Positions 1 to 8,870 of a stretch of DNA of 64,000 nt are shown piece by piece. Every line of letters begins with the position of its first letter. Within the stretch, counting starts at the first letter, position 1. Below the pieces are notes generated by a model. The model saw only the letters and a program-made list of their open reading frames with translations, was not told the DNA's origin and ran no database searches. Both the position numbers and the translations under genes were made by a program. Origin of the DNA: Myxococcota bacterium (GTDB taxonomy: Bacteria > Myxococcota_A > Polyangia > Palsa-1104 > JAEUJZ01); the NCBI GenBank assembly GCA_025057315.1, contig JANWXW010000050.1:62001-126000 (forward strand). Reading direction: 5' to 3'.

Positions 1-12
1 ACCGAGGCCACC

Positions 13-1167
13 ATGACCCCTGTCCGCCGATTTTACCGAGAGACGTGGGCCCTGAGCGGAGCAGACAAAGCCCTGCTTCTCTGTGTTGCCTTGGCCGTGG
101 TGCTGCTGGCCGGAGCCCTCATTCGTCATGGCAGCGAGCGCGCCGCCAGCGATGCCAAGTCTGCCCTGCGCGGCGAGGGGGGCGAGCTAGGCCGCTTGGG
201 GCGGGTGGTAGATGGGCCCCAGGCCGCTGGGGTGGAGGCGCCGGGTGTCCCTGCCGCCCTGGGCGCCCTGGAGCGGTTTTCCAGCGACTTTCAGGCCCCG
301 CCGCCGCCGCCTGAGCCGCCCCGCCAGGAGGCTCCGGGCCTGTTCGGTCAGGTAGGCGGGTTCTTCAAGGGGCTCTTTGAGGGCGCCAAGGACACGGTGG
401 TCGGCCTATGGGAGCTGGGCAAGAGCGCCTTCAAGGTCAGCCCTGTGGGCTGGCTGATCGACCCCCAGGGTGCCCAACAGGAGGTGGCCAAGTGGGGTCA
501 TGTCATCCAGACCGTCGTGACCAACCCCAGCACCCTGTGGGATGCCATCAAGCAGCCCTACGTGGAGGCTTGGCACAAGGGCCGCTATGGCGAGGCCATC
601 GGACGCGGTGCATTCGAGCTCCTGACGGTGGTGCTGGGTACCAAGGGCGTCGACAAGCTAGCCCGCGGTGGGCAGGTGGCCGGCAAGCTGGACGATGTCG
701 GCCGCCTGGGCAACAAGCTCGATGACCTCGGACGGGCGGGGGGCAAGCTCGACGATATAGGCAAGCTCATCGACGAGATCAAGGGTTCCATCAAGAACCA
801 CCCCTTGCGGCAGGCCTACGAGCGCGACGTGGCCCGCCTGGCCGAGCGCGCAGCTGAGCTGGAGCGCAGCGGCATGTCGCTGGAGGACATTGCGCGCACC
901 CTGCACAAGGAGCGTCGCGAGCTGGGCATCCGCTACAAGGACGTCACGCCGCAGCCGCTGCGTGACTATATCTATGAAATCAACATGCAGCGATACGGCG
1001 ACCCGCTCGGCCCCAGCTTCGACTACCTGGTCCGCAAGCACACCAAGAACGGCGTGACCGACTACCGGGCCATCATCGAGGGTGCCAGCCGCCCCAACCC
1101 GGATGTAGATCGGCTCCTGGCGGGGTTCGAGGAGTGGCTGCGGAACAAGGGCTACACTCGCAAATAA
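13..1167 (+). CDS. Membrane-anchored polymorphic-toxin-like protein
   Basis: A 384-residue protein with one hydrophobic segment (residues 20-37), a proline-rich stretch near 94-107, then a helical region containing WDAIKQPYVEAWHKGRYGEA followed by IGRGAFELL (about 176-205). That region resembles the pre-toxin segment of polymorphic toxins. Three KLDD-[V/L/I]-G repeats (about 224-255) lead into a charged C-terminal domain (about 264-384) with LHKERRELGIRYKD and YGDPLGPSFDYL. I do not recognise that domain as a named toxin family. The next gene begins 5 bp after the stop, as immunity genes often do. The start is the ATG at 13; only 12 bases upstream are visible. The toxin role is inferred from architecture and gene order. 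Confidence 0.6.
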   Translation: MTPVRRFYRETWALSGADKALLLCVALAVVLLAGALIRHGSERAASDAKSALRGEGGELGRLGRVVDGPQAAGVEAPGVPAALGALERFSSDFQAPPPPPEPPRQEAPGLFGQVGGFFKGLFEGAKDTVVGLWELGKSAFKVSPVGWLIDPQGAQQEVAKWGHVIQTVVTNPSTLWDAIKQPYVEAWHKGRYGEAIGRGAFELLTVVLGTKGVDKLARGGQVAGKLDDVGRLGNKLDDLGRAGGKLDDIGKLIDEIKGSIKNHPLRQAYERDVARLAERAAELERSGMSLEDIARTLHKERRELGIRYKDVTPQPLRDYIYEINMQRYGDPLGPSFDYLVRKHTKNGVTDYRAIIEGASRPNPDVDRLLAGFEEWLRNKGYTRK

Positions 1168-1172
1168 GGCGC

Positions 1173-1577
1173 ATGCCCCTGTACCTGCCCCATCACGACG
1201 TGTATGCGCGTCTGCTCTGCTATGACCCCGACACCGGGGCGCACCAGGAGATTGCGCGCGCTGCGCTGGGCGCGGATGCCCAGCTGGCCTGGGGGTTTTA
1301 TGTGAACCATGAGGCGGGGCCGGTGGGGGTGTACGACCCCGGGGACGGGCCGGTGTTTTTCGTCGGCGCGCAGCGCTACCGGCTGTCCGACTACGAGCTG
1401 CGCCTGGAGCGGAGAGCCAGCGAGAACTGCCTCCGGCTTGTGCGAGACGGGACGGAGTGCCTCTGCCTGCGCTACCGGCCGCCGCTGCAGGTCGGCACCC
1501 ATCCGTGGGACGATGAGGCGATGGCGGACTTTTATGTCTGGCTGGTGCAACTGGCCCCGCGGGGCGTGGTGACCTAG
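1173..1577 (+). CDS. Putative immunity protein for the preceding toxin-like gene
   Basis: A 134-residue soluble protein starting with MPLYLPHHDVYARLLCYD, with no signal peptide or membrane segment. The ATG at 1173 is preferred because it lies 5 bp after the upstream stop; the frame is also open upstream, inside the toxin-like gene. The protein is rich in aromatic and acidic residues and ends DFYVWLVQLAPRGVVT. I recognise no family. Its size, tight linkage and position after a polymorphic-toxin-like gene suggest a cognate immunity protein, which is inference only. Confidence 0.55.
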   Translation: MPLYLPHHDVYARLLCYDPDTGAHQEIARAALGADAQLAWGFYVNHEAGPVGVYDPGDGPVFFVGAQRYRLSDYELRLERRASENCLRLVRDGTECLCLRYRPPLQVGTHPWDDEAMADFYVWLVQLAPRGVVT

Positions 1578-1583
1578 GCCTGC

Positions 1584-2414
1584 TCACGCACTGCGCTCAG
1601 GACGCTGACCGACGGCGCGGATGTTGCTGATGCGGTTCAGCAGATCGAACCAGAACGGTGCGCCCAGGGACACAGCGAGGGCAGTGAGCAGCAGGCCGAG
1701 CACCTTGCTGGCGAGCCAGCCCAGTACGAACGTGTCGCGGTACCAGGGCAGGCCCGGCGGCGGATCGAGCTGGGTGCGGGGCGGCAGCAGGGGACTGCGC
1801 CAACCAAGCGGAGGCCGCAACCGCTCCACCTCTCGCTGCAGATCCAGGGCGGACAGGTGGAGGCCCCGTCCTGCCTCGCGCGCGGCGGAGGCAAAGGCAT
1901 CGCGCAACATGGACTCGCGCCAGAGGCTGTTGGCCAGCGCCAGCGTGTCGCCGTTGATGGCCACCGTCACCAAGAGCGACAGCACCAGGATGCTGCGCTG
2001 CGAGCGCCGCCGGTAGCTGCCCGAGACGCGGTCCATGGCATCATCGAACCAGCGTGCCAGCACCTGGCGAGCACGCTCCCCATCGCCGCCGGCCTGCTCG
2101 AGGAGAGCACAGACAGCAGGCGGTCCCCCCCCTGCTCCCACCAGGTCCAGCATGACAGTGGCAAAGGTGCGCGACGGAATATACGAGGGCCGCCTCCCTC
2201 CGGGGGCCAGGCTCTGGATGAGGGGGTGGGCATAGAACCGCGCGGTCAGCTCGGCGGAGTCGCCCAGCAGGCGCCGCACTGCCTGCTCCAGGGTTCGCGA
2301 TCGACGATGAAGCAGGCCTGCCAGCCACTCGTTGGCAGTGGCACACAAGGTGCTCAACAAAAAATAAAAAAACATCAGACCGACGGCCATGTCCAGAACG
2401 CTGGAACCGAACAT
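1584..2414 (-). CDS. Multi-pass membrane protein, uncharacterised
   Basis: A 276-residue protein starting MFGSSVLDMAVGLMFFYFLL, an N-terminal membrane segment followed by NEWLAGLLHRRSRTLEQAV. A second hydrophobic segment is near residues 142-160 (ILVLSLLVTVAINGDTLALA) and a third near 231-256. This layout matches an uncharacterised bacterial membrane-protein group with an N-terminal segment, a loop reading roughly 'NEW...RTLE...LLGD', and C-terminal hydrophobic segments. It starts 9 bp after the stop of the giant kinase gene on the same strand, so the two are probably co-transcribed. Function unknown. Confidence 0.7.
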   Translation of the reverse strand: MFGSSVLDMAVGLMFFYFLLSTLCATANEWLAGLLHRRSRTLEQAVRRLLGDSAELTARFYAHPLIQSLAPGGRRPSYIPSRTFATVMLDLVGAGGGPPAVCALLEQAGGDGERARQVLARWFDDAMDRVSGSYRRRSQRSILVLSLLVTVAINGDTLALANSLWRESMLRDAFASAAREAGRGLHLSALDLQREVERLRPPLGWRSPLLPPRTQLDPPPGLPWYRDTFVLGWLASKVLGLLLTALAVSLGAPFWFDLLNRISNIRAVGQRPERSA

Positions 2415-2423
2415 GGGCCGAGT

Positions 2424-5400
2424 CTACCAGCGCCCCGGAGCCAGCATGGCCACCATGCGCTCCGGCCGGCGAACGTCCTGGGTGCGCAGGGCGGACTCCG
2501 CCGCGATTCGCAGATCCTGGCCCTGCTGGTCGCCCACCAGCTGGCCCAGCCGGAACCGGGTCGCCTCCAGGTACAGCTCTGCCCCCTCCTCGGCGAAGTC
2601 TTCCGCTGCGCTTCGCAGCAGCGCCTGCGCCCGGTCGCGCCCGCCGCGCAGGCTCCAAAGGGCCGCCTCTAGCAGGTTCGCCCTGGCACGCATCCAGCGC
2701 ACCCGCTCCCGCCGCAGCCGGCTGATGATCCGCGCCGCACGGCGAAGCAGCACGCGCTGTCTGGCCGGCAGCAGCTGCGGGTGTGCGGCCGCGGCCACCA
2801 GGGCCCGGCCATGTAGCGTCGCCGCATCCCCCCACACGCTCTGGGCGCGCAGCAGATGGGACCGCTCCAGCATCCGCCACTGCGTGGCCACGATCTCCAG
2901 GGCGCGCGGCCCTGCTCCTGCCTCGGCATAGAGCGCGGTCTCCGCCAGCGACACCATGGCGAAGTAGTGCTGGACGTGGAAGCCCTGCGCCGACCAGGCG
3001 GCCAGTGCTTGGGTCACCTCCCGCTCCGCCTGGTCCGGGCGGTCCTCCGCCAGGTGCAGCAGGTGTCCCACCCGGGTGCGAATGGTCACCTCTACGTACA
3101 GGTCCCCCCGCTGACGGGCATCCGCCAGCGTCGCGGGGAGCCGGCGCCGCAGCTCGCGCAGCCGTCCCAGCATCCCCAGACAGAGCAGGGCGAAGTGCTG
3201 CGCGCTGTCCCGCTCCCACGCCGTGCCCGAGGTCCGGGTGGTCAGGATCTCGATGGCGCGATCGAGCGCTGCGAGGCCCTCCTGCCAGCGGCCGTGAAGC
3301 ACCGCCGCCACGCCGCCATACAGGGGCAGCATGGCCTCCGCAGCCGGATCCGTGGTGCATCCGGCCAGCTCGCGTACGCGTTGCAGCGCCAGCTGCTCGC
3401 GGCGACTCGGGTGCTCTCCACCAGCCAGCGCCGCATAGCTTACCTCCAGCGCGCAAGCGCGCAGCACCCGCCACGGCTCGCCTGCCCGGAGCGCCAGCAG
3501 CAGGTGAAGCGCATTGAAGTAGGCCCCGCAGAGGGTATCGCTGTTGGCCAGTCCCGAGGCGGCTGCCCAGCACGTGTCCACGGCCAGCAAGCGGGCCGTG
3601 TCGGCCGGACGGGGTTTGAAGCCGAGGCCGCGCAGCTGCAGCCACATCCGCAGCCCGAGCAGCCGCAGCAGCGTCCAGAGCGGCCGCTCCGACATCTTCA
3701 GGCCCACAGCTGCCAGCAGCTCGCGCAGCACGCCCAGCCCCTCGGACAGGTGGCCGCTGTGCAGGTACTGCTCGGCCGCGCGCCGCCGCAGCTCGGCCGC
3801 CTCCGGGGCAGAGGCCTGATGGGCCGCCTCCAGGTAGGCCCGAGCCGCTTCAGGACCCAGGCCGGCGTTGCGCAGCGCCTCGGCGAGCCGCAGCTGCAGC
3901 CTCTGGGCATCGCGGGGCTCAGCCTGGCTGTTCAGGGCGATGCGATAGAGCTGTGCCGCCCGCTCGAAAGCCAGGGCTGCCTCGGCCTGTTCCGCTGCGC
4001 GCACGGCATGGCGGGCTGCCGCGGCCCCATCACCCCCTGCCTGATAATGCAGTACCAGCGCCTCTGCATCCGCGCCCGCGGCCTCCAGCGCACGGGCCAG
4101 GCGGAGGTGCACCGCGCTCAGGGCGGAACGGTCCAGCCGGCCGAGCACGGCATCAGCCACCCGTTTGTGCATCGGCTCCAGGCTCTCTCCTTCCCCCTGC
4201 AGGGTCAGCCGGAGCAGGCGGCCCGCACGCAGCTGCGCCAGCACCACCGGCTCCTCGGCTCCCAGCTCCACCGCCGCCGCAGCCACCGAACGCCGCAACG
4301 GCCGGCCGGCGGCCGACACCACATCCAACAGGCGGAGCGCCTGCACGGGCAGCCGCTGCAGCCGGCTGCTCATCATGTCCAGCCAGGACAGCCCAGGGGG
4401 TGTGCCATCCGCTTCGGCCGCCTCCACGTAAAAGTCCGCCAGTTCCTCAACCACCCAAGGCTGGCCACCGGATTCCGCAGCGATGATGCCAGCCAGGGCG
4501 CGCGCGCGTTCCGGGGCCATGCGCTCGCCCAGCAGGCGCCTGGCCAGGGCCTCTGCCTCCTCGGGAACCAGCGGCCTCAGGACGAGCTCGCGCACGGGCC
4601 CGTCGGTGCTCGGTGCCGGCAGGGCCTGCAGCAGCGTGCGCAGGCACGGGCTGGCCTGTGCCTCCTGGGTGCAGTAGCTGGCAATAAGGAGCATGGCCGG
4701 CGCCTCTCCAGAGGTCAGCAGCTGGGCCAGCAGCGCCGCGCTGTCCGCATCCCCCCAGTGGATGTCGTCGATGAGCATCACCAGAGGCCGACGATCTCCC
4801 AGCCGCGCCAGCAGCTCCCGCAGCGCGCCAAAGCCCCGCCGGCGCAGCTCCTGCTGGTCCGCCACCTCCAGGGGCGGACGCGGCGCCTGCTGCACGGCTT
4901 CCACCTGACCTAGGACCGGAAACAAGCGGGCCAGGGCGGGCAGGTCCCGGGGCAGCAGCGCCTGCGCCTCGTGCCGCGGCAACCGCCGCAGGTGGCGGGC
5001 GAGCGCATCGATGACCCCGTCGAGGGCCCGGTACGGAACTGCCTCCTGCGGATAGCACCGCCCCGAGAGCACCACCGCGTCAATTTCTGCGATGAACCTC
5101 CTCATGAGGGCAGATCTGCCCAGGCCAGCCGCGCTGTGCAGCAGCACCGTCACGCCCTGCCCCGTGCGCAAGGATGCCAGCGCCTCGTGCAGCGCCTGCA
5201 ACGGCCCGGACCGGCCGATGAGATCCAGGCCGCGCAGGGTGACGCTCTGCAAGCGCGGCGCCGGGCCCTGGCTGGTGGTGGGGTGGCCAAGGCGACGCAG
5301 GATCTCCCGGCCGCCAGGGCGGTCTTCTGGCCGCAGCGCCAGCAGCTGGCAGCTAAGCGCCTCCAGGTCGCGCGGCAGCCCGGCGACCCACCGCGAAGGG

Positions 5401-6287
5401 GGCGGGGGCGGACCGCGCCGCTGCTGGGCCAGCACCTGCACCCACGAGCCCGCAAAAGGCAGCCGCCCGCAGAGCGCGCAGTAGAGAAACACGCCCACGC
5501 TGTACCAGTCGCTGGCAGGGCCCAGGGGGAGGCCGGCCGCCTGCTCGGGCGACATGTAGCCTGGGGTCCCGACGATGGCCTCCTGGCTCGGCCCAGAGCC
5601 GCCTCCGACCTCGTGGACCAGGCCAAAGTCGAGCAGCACCAGGCGCCCCTGCTCCGTCACCATCATGTTAGACGGCTTGATGTCGCGATGCAGCTTGCCG
5701 GCGTCATGGAGAAAGCACAGCCCGACGGCCAGCTGCCGGAGCACGCTCCGCAGCCGGACCTCATCTAGCTCCATCGGCCAGGGGCAGAGCGAGCGCCCTC
5801 CCTCTCCCTCCTCTATGTTCTGTTCTTCGGGGGCATCCTTTGCCGCAGCCAGGGCTGCCGAGGCCATGCGGGTGGTCTCTAGCGCGCTCTGCAGGCCCCA
5901 GGTGGGACTGCGCCCAGAAGGGGTCCCAGCTGCTGGCGGGCGGCGCACCCACGACAGCGCGTCCTGGCCCTGGATCAGCTCCATGGTGAAAAACCAGCTC
6001 TGCTGGTGCGAGTGCAGCTCATACAAAGTAATGAGATTCGGGTGTGCCAGGTCCACCAGGGAGCGAAACTCCCGCTTGAAGCGATAGAGGGCAGTGGCAT
6101 CCAGGCAACGCAGGGACTTGAGCGCCACAGGGTGGCCCCGCTCGTGGTCCAGGGCCTCGTACACCGTGCCAAATCCCCCTTCCCCGAGCCGCCGGAGGAG
6201 CGTGAAGCGTGGGCCAAACAGAGAACTTGCCACTCTATCACGATAGAGAAGGAGCAGACCGGCTTGCAAACCATTTGCCGCGGGCAT
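2424..6287 (-). CDS. PknK-like Ser/Thr kinase with ATPase and TPR modules
   Basis: A 1287-residue signalling protein. The kinase domain (about 28-330) has the glycine loop GEGGFG, Lys57, HRDIKPSN (Asp202), DFG (Asp220) and GTPGYMSPEQA, all the catalytic hallmarks. An unusual insert of about 70 residues separates the hinge region from the catalytic loop. An AAA/STAND-like ATPase follows (about 370-660), with SAAGLGRSAL in the Walker A position and MLIDDIHWGDAD as Walker B. The rest is helical TPR-like repeat. Walker A is abnormal: Arg391 (codon AGA) replaces the lysine. I chose the ATG at 6287; an in-frame ATG at 6314 would overlap the divergent gene. Members of this family are cytoplasmic, and the TPR region probably binds partners. 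Confidence 0.88.
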   Translation of the reverse strand: MPAANGLQAGLLLLYRDRVASSLFGPRFTLLRRLGEGGFGTVYEALDHERGHPVALKSLRCLDATALYRFKREFRSLVDLAHPNLITLYELHSHQQSWFFTMELIQGQDALSWVRRPPAAGTPSGRSPTWGLQSALETTRMASAALAAAKDAPEEQNIEEGEGGRSLCPWPMELDEVRLRSVLRQLAVGLCFLHDAGKLHRDIKPSNMMVTEQGRLVLLDFGLVHEVGGGSGPSQEAIVGTPGYMSPEQAAGLPLGPASDWYSVGVFLYCALCGRLPFAGSWVQVLAQQRRGPPPPPSRWVAGLPRDLEALSCQLLALRPEDRPGGREILRRLGHPTTSQGPAPRLQSVTLRGLDLIGRSGPLQALHEALASLRTGQGVTVLLHSAAGLGRSALMRRFIAEIDAVVLSGRCYPQEAVPYRALDGVIDALARHLRRLPRHEAQALLPRDLPALARLFPVLGQVEAVQQAPRPPLEVADQQELRRRGFGALRELLARLGDRRPLVMLIDDIHWGDADSAALLAQLLTSGEAPAMLLIASYCTQEAQASPCLRTLLQALPAPSTDGPVRELVLRPLVPEEAEALARRLLGERMAPERARALAGIIAAESGGQPWVVEELADFYVEAAEADGTPPGLSWLDMMSSRLQRLPVQALRLLDVVSAAGRPLRRSVAAAAVELGAEEPVVLAQLRAGRLLRLTLQGEGESLEPMHKRVADAVLGRLDRSALSAVHLRLARALEAAGADAEALVLHYQAGGDGAAAARHAVRAAEQAEAALAFERAAQLYRIALNSQAEPRDAQRLQLRLAEALRNAGLGPEAARAYLEAAHQASAPEAAELRRRAAEQYLHSGHLSEGLGVLRELLAAVGLKMSERPLWTLLRLLGLRMWLQLRGLGFKPRPADTARLLAVDTCWAAASGLANSDTLCGAYFNALHLLLALRAGEPWRVLRACALEVSYAALAGGEHPSRREQLALQRVRELAGCTTDPAAEAMLPLYGGVAAVLHGRWQEGLAALDRAIEILTTRTSGTAWERDSAQHFALLCLGMLGRLRELRRRLPATLADARQRGDLYVEVTIRTRVGHLLHLAEDRPDQAEREVTQALAAWSAQGFHVQHYFAMVSLAETALYAEAGAGPRALEIVATQWRMLERSHLLRAQSVWGDAATLHGRALVAAAAHPQLLPARQRVLLRRAARIISRLRRERVRWMRARANLLEAALWSLRGGRDRAQALLRSAAEDFAEEGAELYLEATRFRLGQLVGDQQGQDLRIAAESALRTQDVRRPERMVAMLAPGRW

Positions 6288-6312
6288 ACTGTCAGCCCCG
6301 TCGGAGGTTCCC

Positions 6313-6744
6313 ATGCAGAGAGACCTGACCCTGGCCGGTGTGGCCCTGGCTCTGCTTCTGCTGCCCCAGCCCGCGGCGGCGCTCAAGACCGGCATTTACT
6401 ACCGCGTCACCGTGGACGGCTCGTCCTCGGGGTCCTGGTATGTGCGCAACCGGGTCCAGGACACAGGCCTGGCCTGTCGCTACACCCTGTTGTGGGGCAG
6501 CCTGTGCATCCTGGATGAAATCAAGGCCTGGCCTGAAGCGGACTGCGAGAGCATGCGCCGCCGCTTTGTTAACACCGCCGTGATCAAACCGGACGGTCAG
6601 CCCTGCAGGGGGCAAGACGGCTCGGGCCAGCGCGGCAGCGTGGTCATGCTCCAAGGGGGAGAGACCTCCTCGGGGCGCATCTTCGGCGTCGTGCAGTTTG
6701 CTGCGGCCGGCGACGTTCAGAGCCTTGTCGTCCGGCCCCGCTAG
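6313..6744 (+). CDS. Small secreted protein, unknown
   Basis: A 143-residue protein with a clear signal peptide (MQRDLTLAGVALALLLLPQP, cleavage probably after AAA near residue 23). The mature part starts LKTGIYYRVTVDGSSSGSWY and contains four cysteines (Cys56, Cys64, Cys76, Cys97) that could form disulfides. It is divergent from the giant kinase, with only 25 bp between the preferred starts. It converges with the FecR-like gene, 16 bp apart. I recognise no domain; it is probably periplasmic or exported. Confidence 0.6.
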   Translation: MQRDLTLAGVALALLLLPQPAAALKTGIYYRVTVDGSSSGSWYVRNRVQDTGLACRYTLLWGSLCILDEIKAWPEADCESMRRRFVNTAVIKPDGQPCRGQDGSGQRGSVVMLQGGETSSGRIFGVVQFAAAGDVQSLVVRPR

Positions 6745-6760
6745 CGGCCTGTCAGGGGGT

Positions 6761-8653
6761 CTAGCGCAGCTGCCAGGCGAGGCCGATGCCGGCATAATAG
6801 CGACCAAACAGCGCCTCTCCGCTGGCCCCTAGCCCCCCGCGAGCCAGGGTGAGCAGGTGCCAGCGTCCGGTTCGCTCACCGGGCAGGCGGGCCCGCAAGC
6901 CACCCGAGAGGGCCGCGCCACTGGAAGCGCCGCCCATGCCGAGCGCGGCATCCAGCTCGGCGACGATCCCCAGCCAGCCGAGCCGCAGCTCGACGACGTG
7001 GCTCGTGCTCCACCGCAGCATAGGGGACGGCACCGCCAGCACCGCAGTTGGCCCGTGCGTCGCCAGCAGCGCCACCGGCCCCAGCACGCCCGCCAGCGCC
7101 ACCGCGGGGTCCAGCAGAACGGGGTGGGGGCCCAGCTCGTCCGGTCGCACGAACGTGCCGGTGGGGAGCTGTAGGCGGAGCAGGGGTCCGAGCGCGAGCC
7201 GGTTTGCAAACAGCCGCAGCGCGACGGCGCGGAAGCCGATCTGCGCATCGCCCAGCGTCGGCCTGCCCGTCTCGTCCAGCCGTTGGTAGAGCACGGGGAG
7301 GTTTGCATCCAGCGAAAGGTTCTGGCGGAGCAAGGCAATCTCGCCCCCTAGATCCAGGCGGTACACATCCAGGCTGTGCGCAGAGGTGGCTGCTCCCACG
7401 CCGAGCAGGGCCCAGGCGCGGGTGCGCGGCTCTAGGGCCCTGGCCGGAAAGCCTGGTACCAGCAGCGGCACGGGCACCCCCAGCGGCATGGTTCCTTCTC
7501 CCACGGGCGGCGGTGGTGGCGACGGTGGTGGCGGCGGCGCGGCCACGGCGACACGGACCTCGGTGGGCACCTGCTCCACCGATAGGTGCACGCGGTGCTC
7601 GCCCGGACCGAGGTGGATGGTCCGCGCGTCGCGACAGTCCAGCTCCGGGCCGTCATCGATGCGGGCCCGCAGCGGCAGCCCAGCCCCTGAAATCTCCAGC
7701 GTCGCTCCCAATGGTCGTGCCAAGCGCAGCGCAACCAGGTCGCTGCTGGCCGAACGATCCACGGTCGCGTTGCTACGCACCGAGACGACCCGCAGTGCCA
7801 GCGGCGTCGAGGGGGCGGAGGGCAGCCCGGCCGCACCCAGGGCGATCACGCGCAGGTGATGCAGGCCCGGCTCCAGGCGCGCATGAACCGGTGGGGAGGG
7901 GATGTCTGCGCGCCTCAGCACCTGCCGGAAGCTGCTGTCCCGTGCCGTTTCAATTAAGTATCGCCCAGCGTGCGGGACGGGCGCAAACGCCAGCGTGACC
8001 TCGACGCTCACCGGTCCCTGTCCCAGCGGGGCTGTAGCCACCAGCAGGCGGGGGGCGGTGTCGTCCCAGCGCACCGGCTCAGGCAGCCGGAGGGGACGGG
8101 GTCGCTGGTGCCTCGCCAGGCGCACACCGGCGGGGGCCTGCAGCGTCAGCTTTTGCCTGCGGGCGCGCAGCTCCGCCGTGCCTCGATGCACAGCCAGGGC
8201 CGTCTCCTGGGCCGTGGTCTCCATCCAAGCCGCCCCGCGCAGGCGCAGCCGCAGGATTGGCGTGCGGACCGCAAGCAGCATCGCGTCGCTCCCCTCCACT
8301 TGCAGCGTGCCCCGCAAGAGGTGGATTCTGCCGACGCCGCCCTGGTGGGGCAGGCGGACCAGCTTCAGCAGCGTGGCGGGGCCGAGGCGCAGCCACCCGG
8401 CCTCCCCGAACATCACCTCTGCGCCTTCTTCGCTCCCGGTCTCGATGAGCGTGCGCGCCTGCAGCGGCTGCTCTGGCAGGGCCTCGGACCATCCCTGGCG
8501 ATCGGTGCGCGTCCGCGCATCCGCCCCCACGTACACCAGCCGTACCTCCTCTCCGGAGCCAGGTCGGCCTCGCGGCCTTGCCTCCGCGGGCGCAGGACAG
8601 AGCAGATACATGGCCCACAGCCCACCCCCGAGGAGCAGAAAAAGTCTTTTCAT
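6761..8653 (-). CDS. FecR-domain envelope protein with barrel-like C-terminus
   Basis: A 630-residue exported protein. The signal peptide MKRLFLLLGGGLWAMYLLC supports the start at 8653 over ORF extensions to 8803. Residues about 40-200 look like a FecR domain: LIETGSEEGAEVMFGEAGWL, LRLGPATLLKL, HLLRGTLQVEG and AVRTPILRLRLRG. A fibronectin-like or Ig-like region follows, including PHAGRYLIETARDSSFRQVL, then a proline-rich linker (PPPPPSPPPPP). The last 200 residues alternate hydrophobic and polar residues and end YYAGIGLAWQLR, as an outer-membrane beta-barrel would. Classical FecR proteins regulate ECF sigma factors, but no sigma factor lies nearby. A structural or surface role is equally possible. 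Confidence 0.68.
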   Translation of the reverse strand: MKRLFLLLGGGLWAMYLLCPAPAEARPRGRPGSGEEVRLVYVGADARTRTDRQGWSEALPEQPLQARTLIETGSEEGAEVMFGEAGWLRLGPATLLKLVRLPHQGGVGRIHLLRGTLQVEGSDAMLLAVRTPILRLRLRGAAWMETTAQETALAVHRGTAELRARRQKLTLQAPAGVRLARHQRPRPLRLPEPVRWDDTAPRLLVATAPLGQGPVSVEVTLAFAPVPHAGRYLIETARDSSFRQVLRRADIPSPPVHARLEPGLHHLRVIALGAAGLPSAPSTPLALRVVSVRSNATVDRSASSDLVALRLARPLGATLEISGAGLPLRARIDDGPELDCRDARTIHLGPGEHRVHLSVEQVPTEVRVAVAAPPPPPSPPPPPVGEGTMPLGVPVPLLVPGFPARALEPRTRAWALLGVGAATSAHSLDVYRLDLGGEIALLRQNLSLDANLPVLYQRLDETGRPTLGDAQIGFRAVALRLFANRLALGPLLRLQLPTGTFVRPDELGPHPVLLDPAVALAGVLGPVALLATHGPTAVLAVPSPMLRWSTSHVVELRLGWLGIVAELDAALGMGGASSGAALSGGLRARLPGERTGRWHLLTLARGGLGASGEALFGRYYAGIGLAWQLR

Positions 8654-8870
8654 CACGCTTGAGTATACAGCAGCCTGCGGACCTCTGGCGCAATGGGGGG
8701 CAGAACGGGCTCCTCCATCGGGTTCTCTGGCTGGTTCTCTGGGGGTCTGAGGGCCAGAGGAGCGGCTGCGCCTCTCAGCATGCACCGGCCACGTGAGCCA
8801 CAAACATGACCCACGGTCACCGGGGGCTCGGCTTGCTCTGCGGTCTGCTCTGGCTGCTGGTATGGTACGG

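Noticed and set aside
3014..3645. Long minus-strand and plus-strand frames overlapping the giant kinase gene
   Set aside because: In such GC-rich DNA long shadow frames are expected. The kinase frame has intact motifs throughout, and the others are Arg/Ala/Pro-rich without domains.
6233..6248. Perfect 7-bp inverted repeat (CTCTATC/GATAGAG) near the start of the giant kinase gene
   Set aside because: It lies inside the coding sequence, encoding LLYRDRV, has a 2-nt spacer, and no second copy or promoter context supports an operator.
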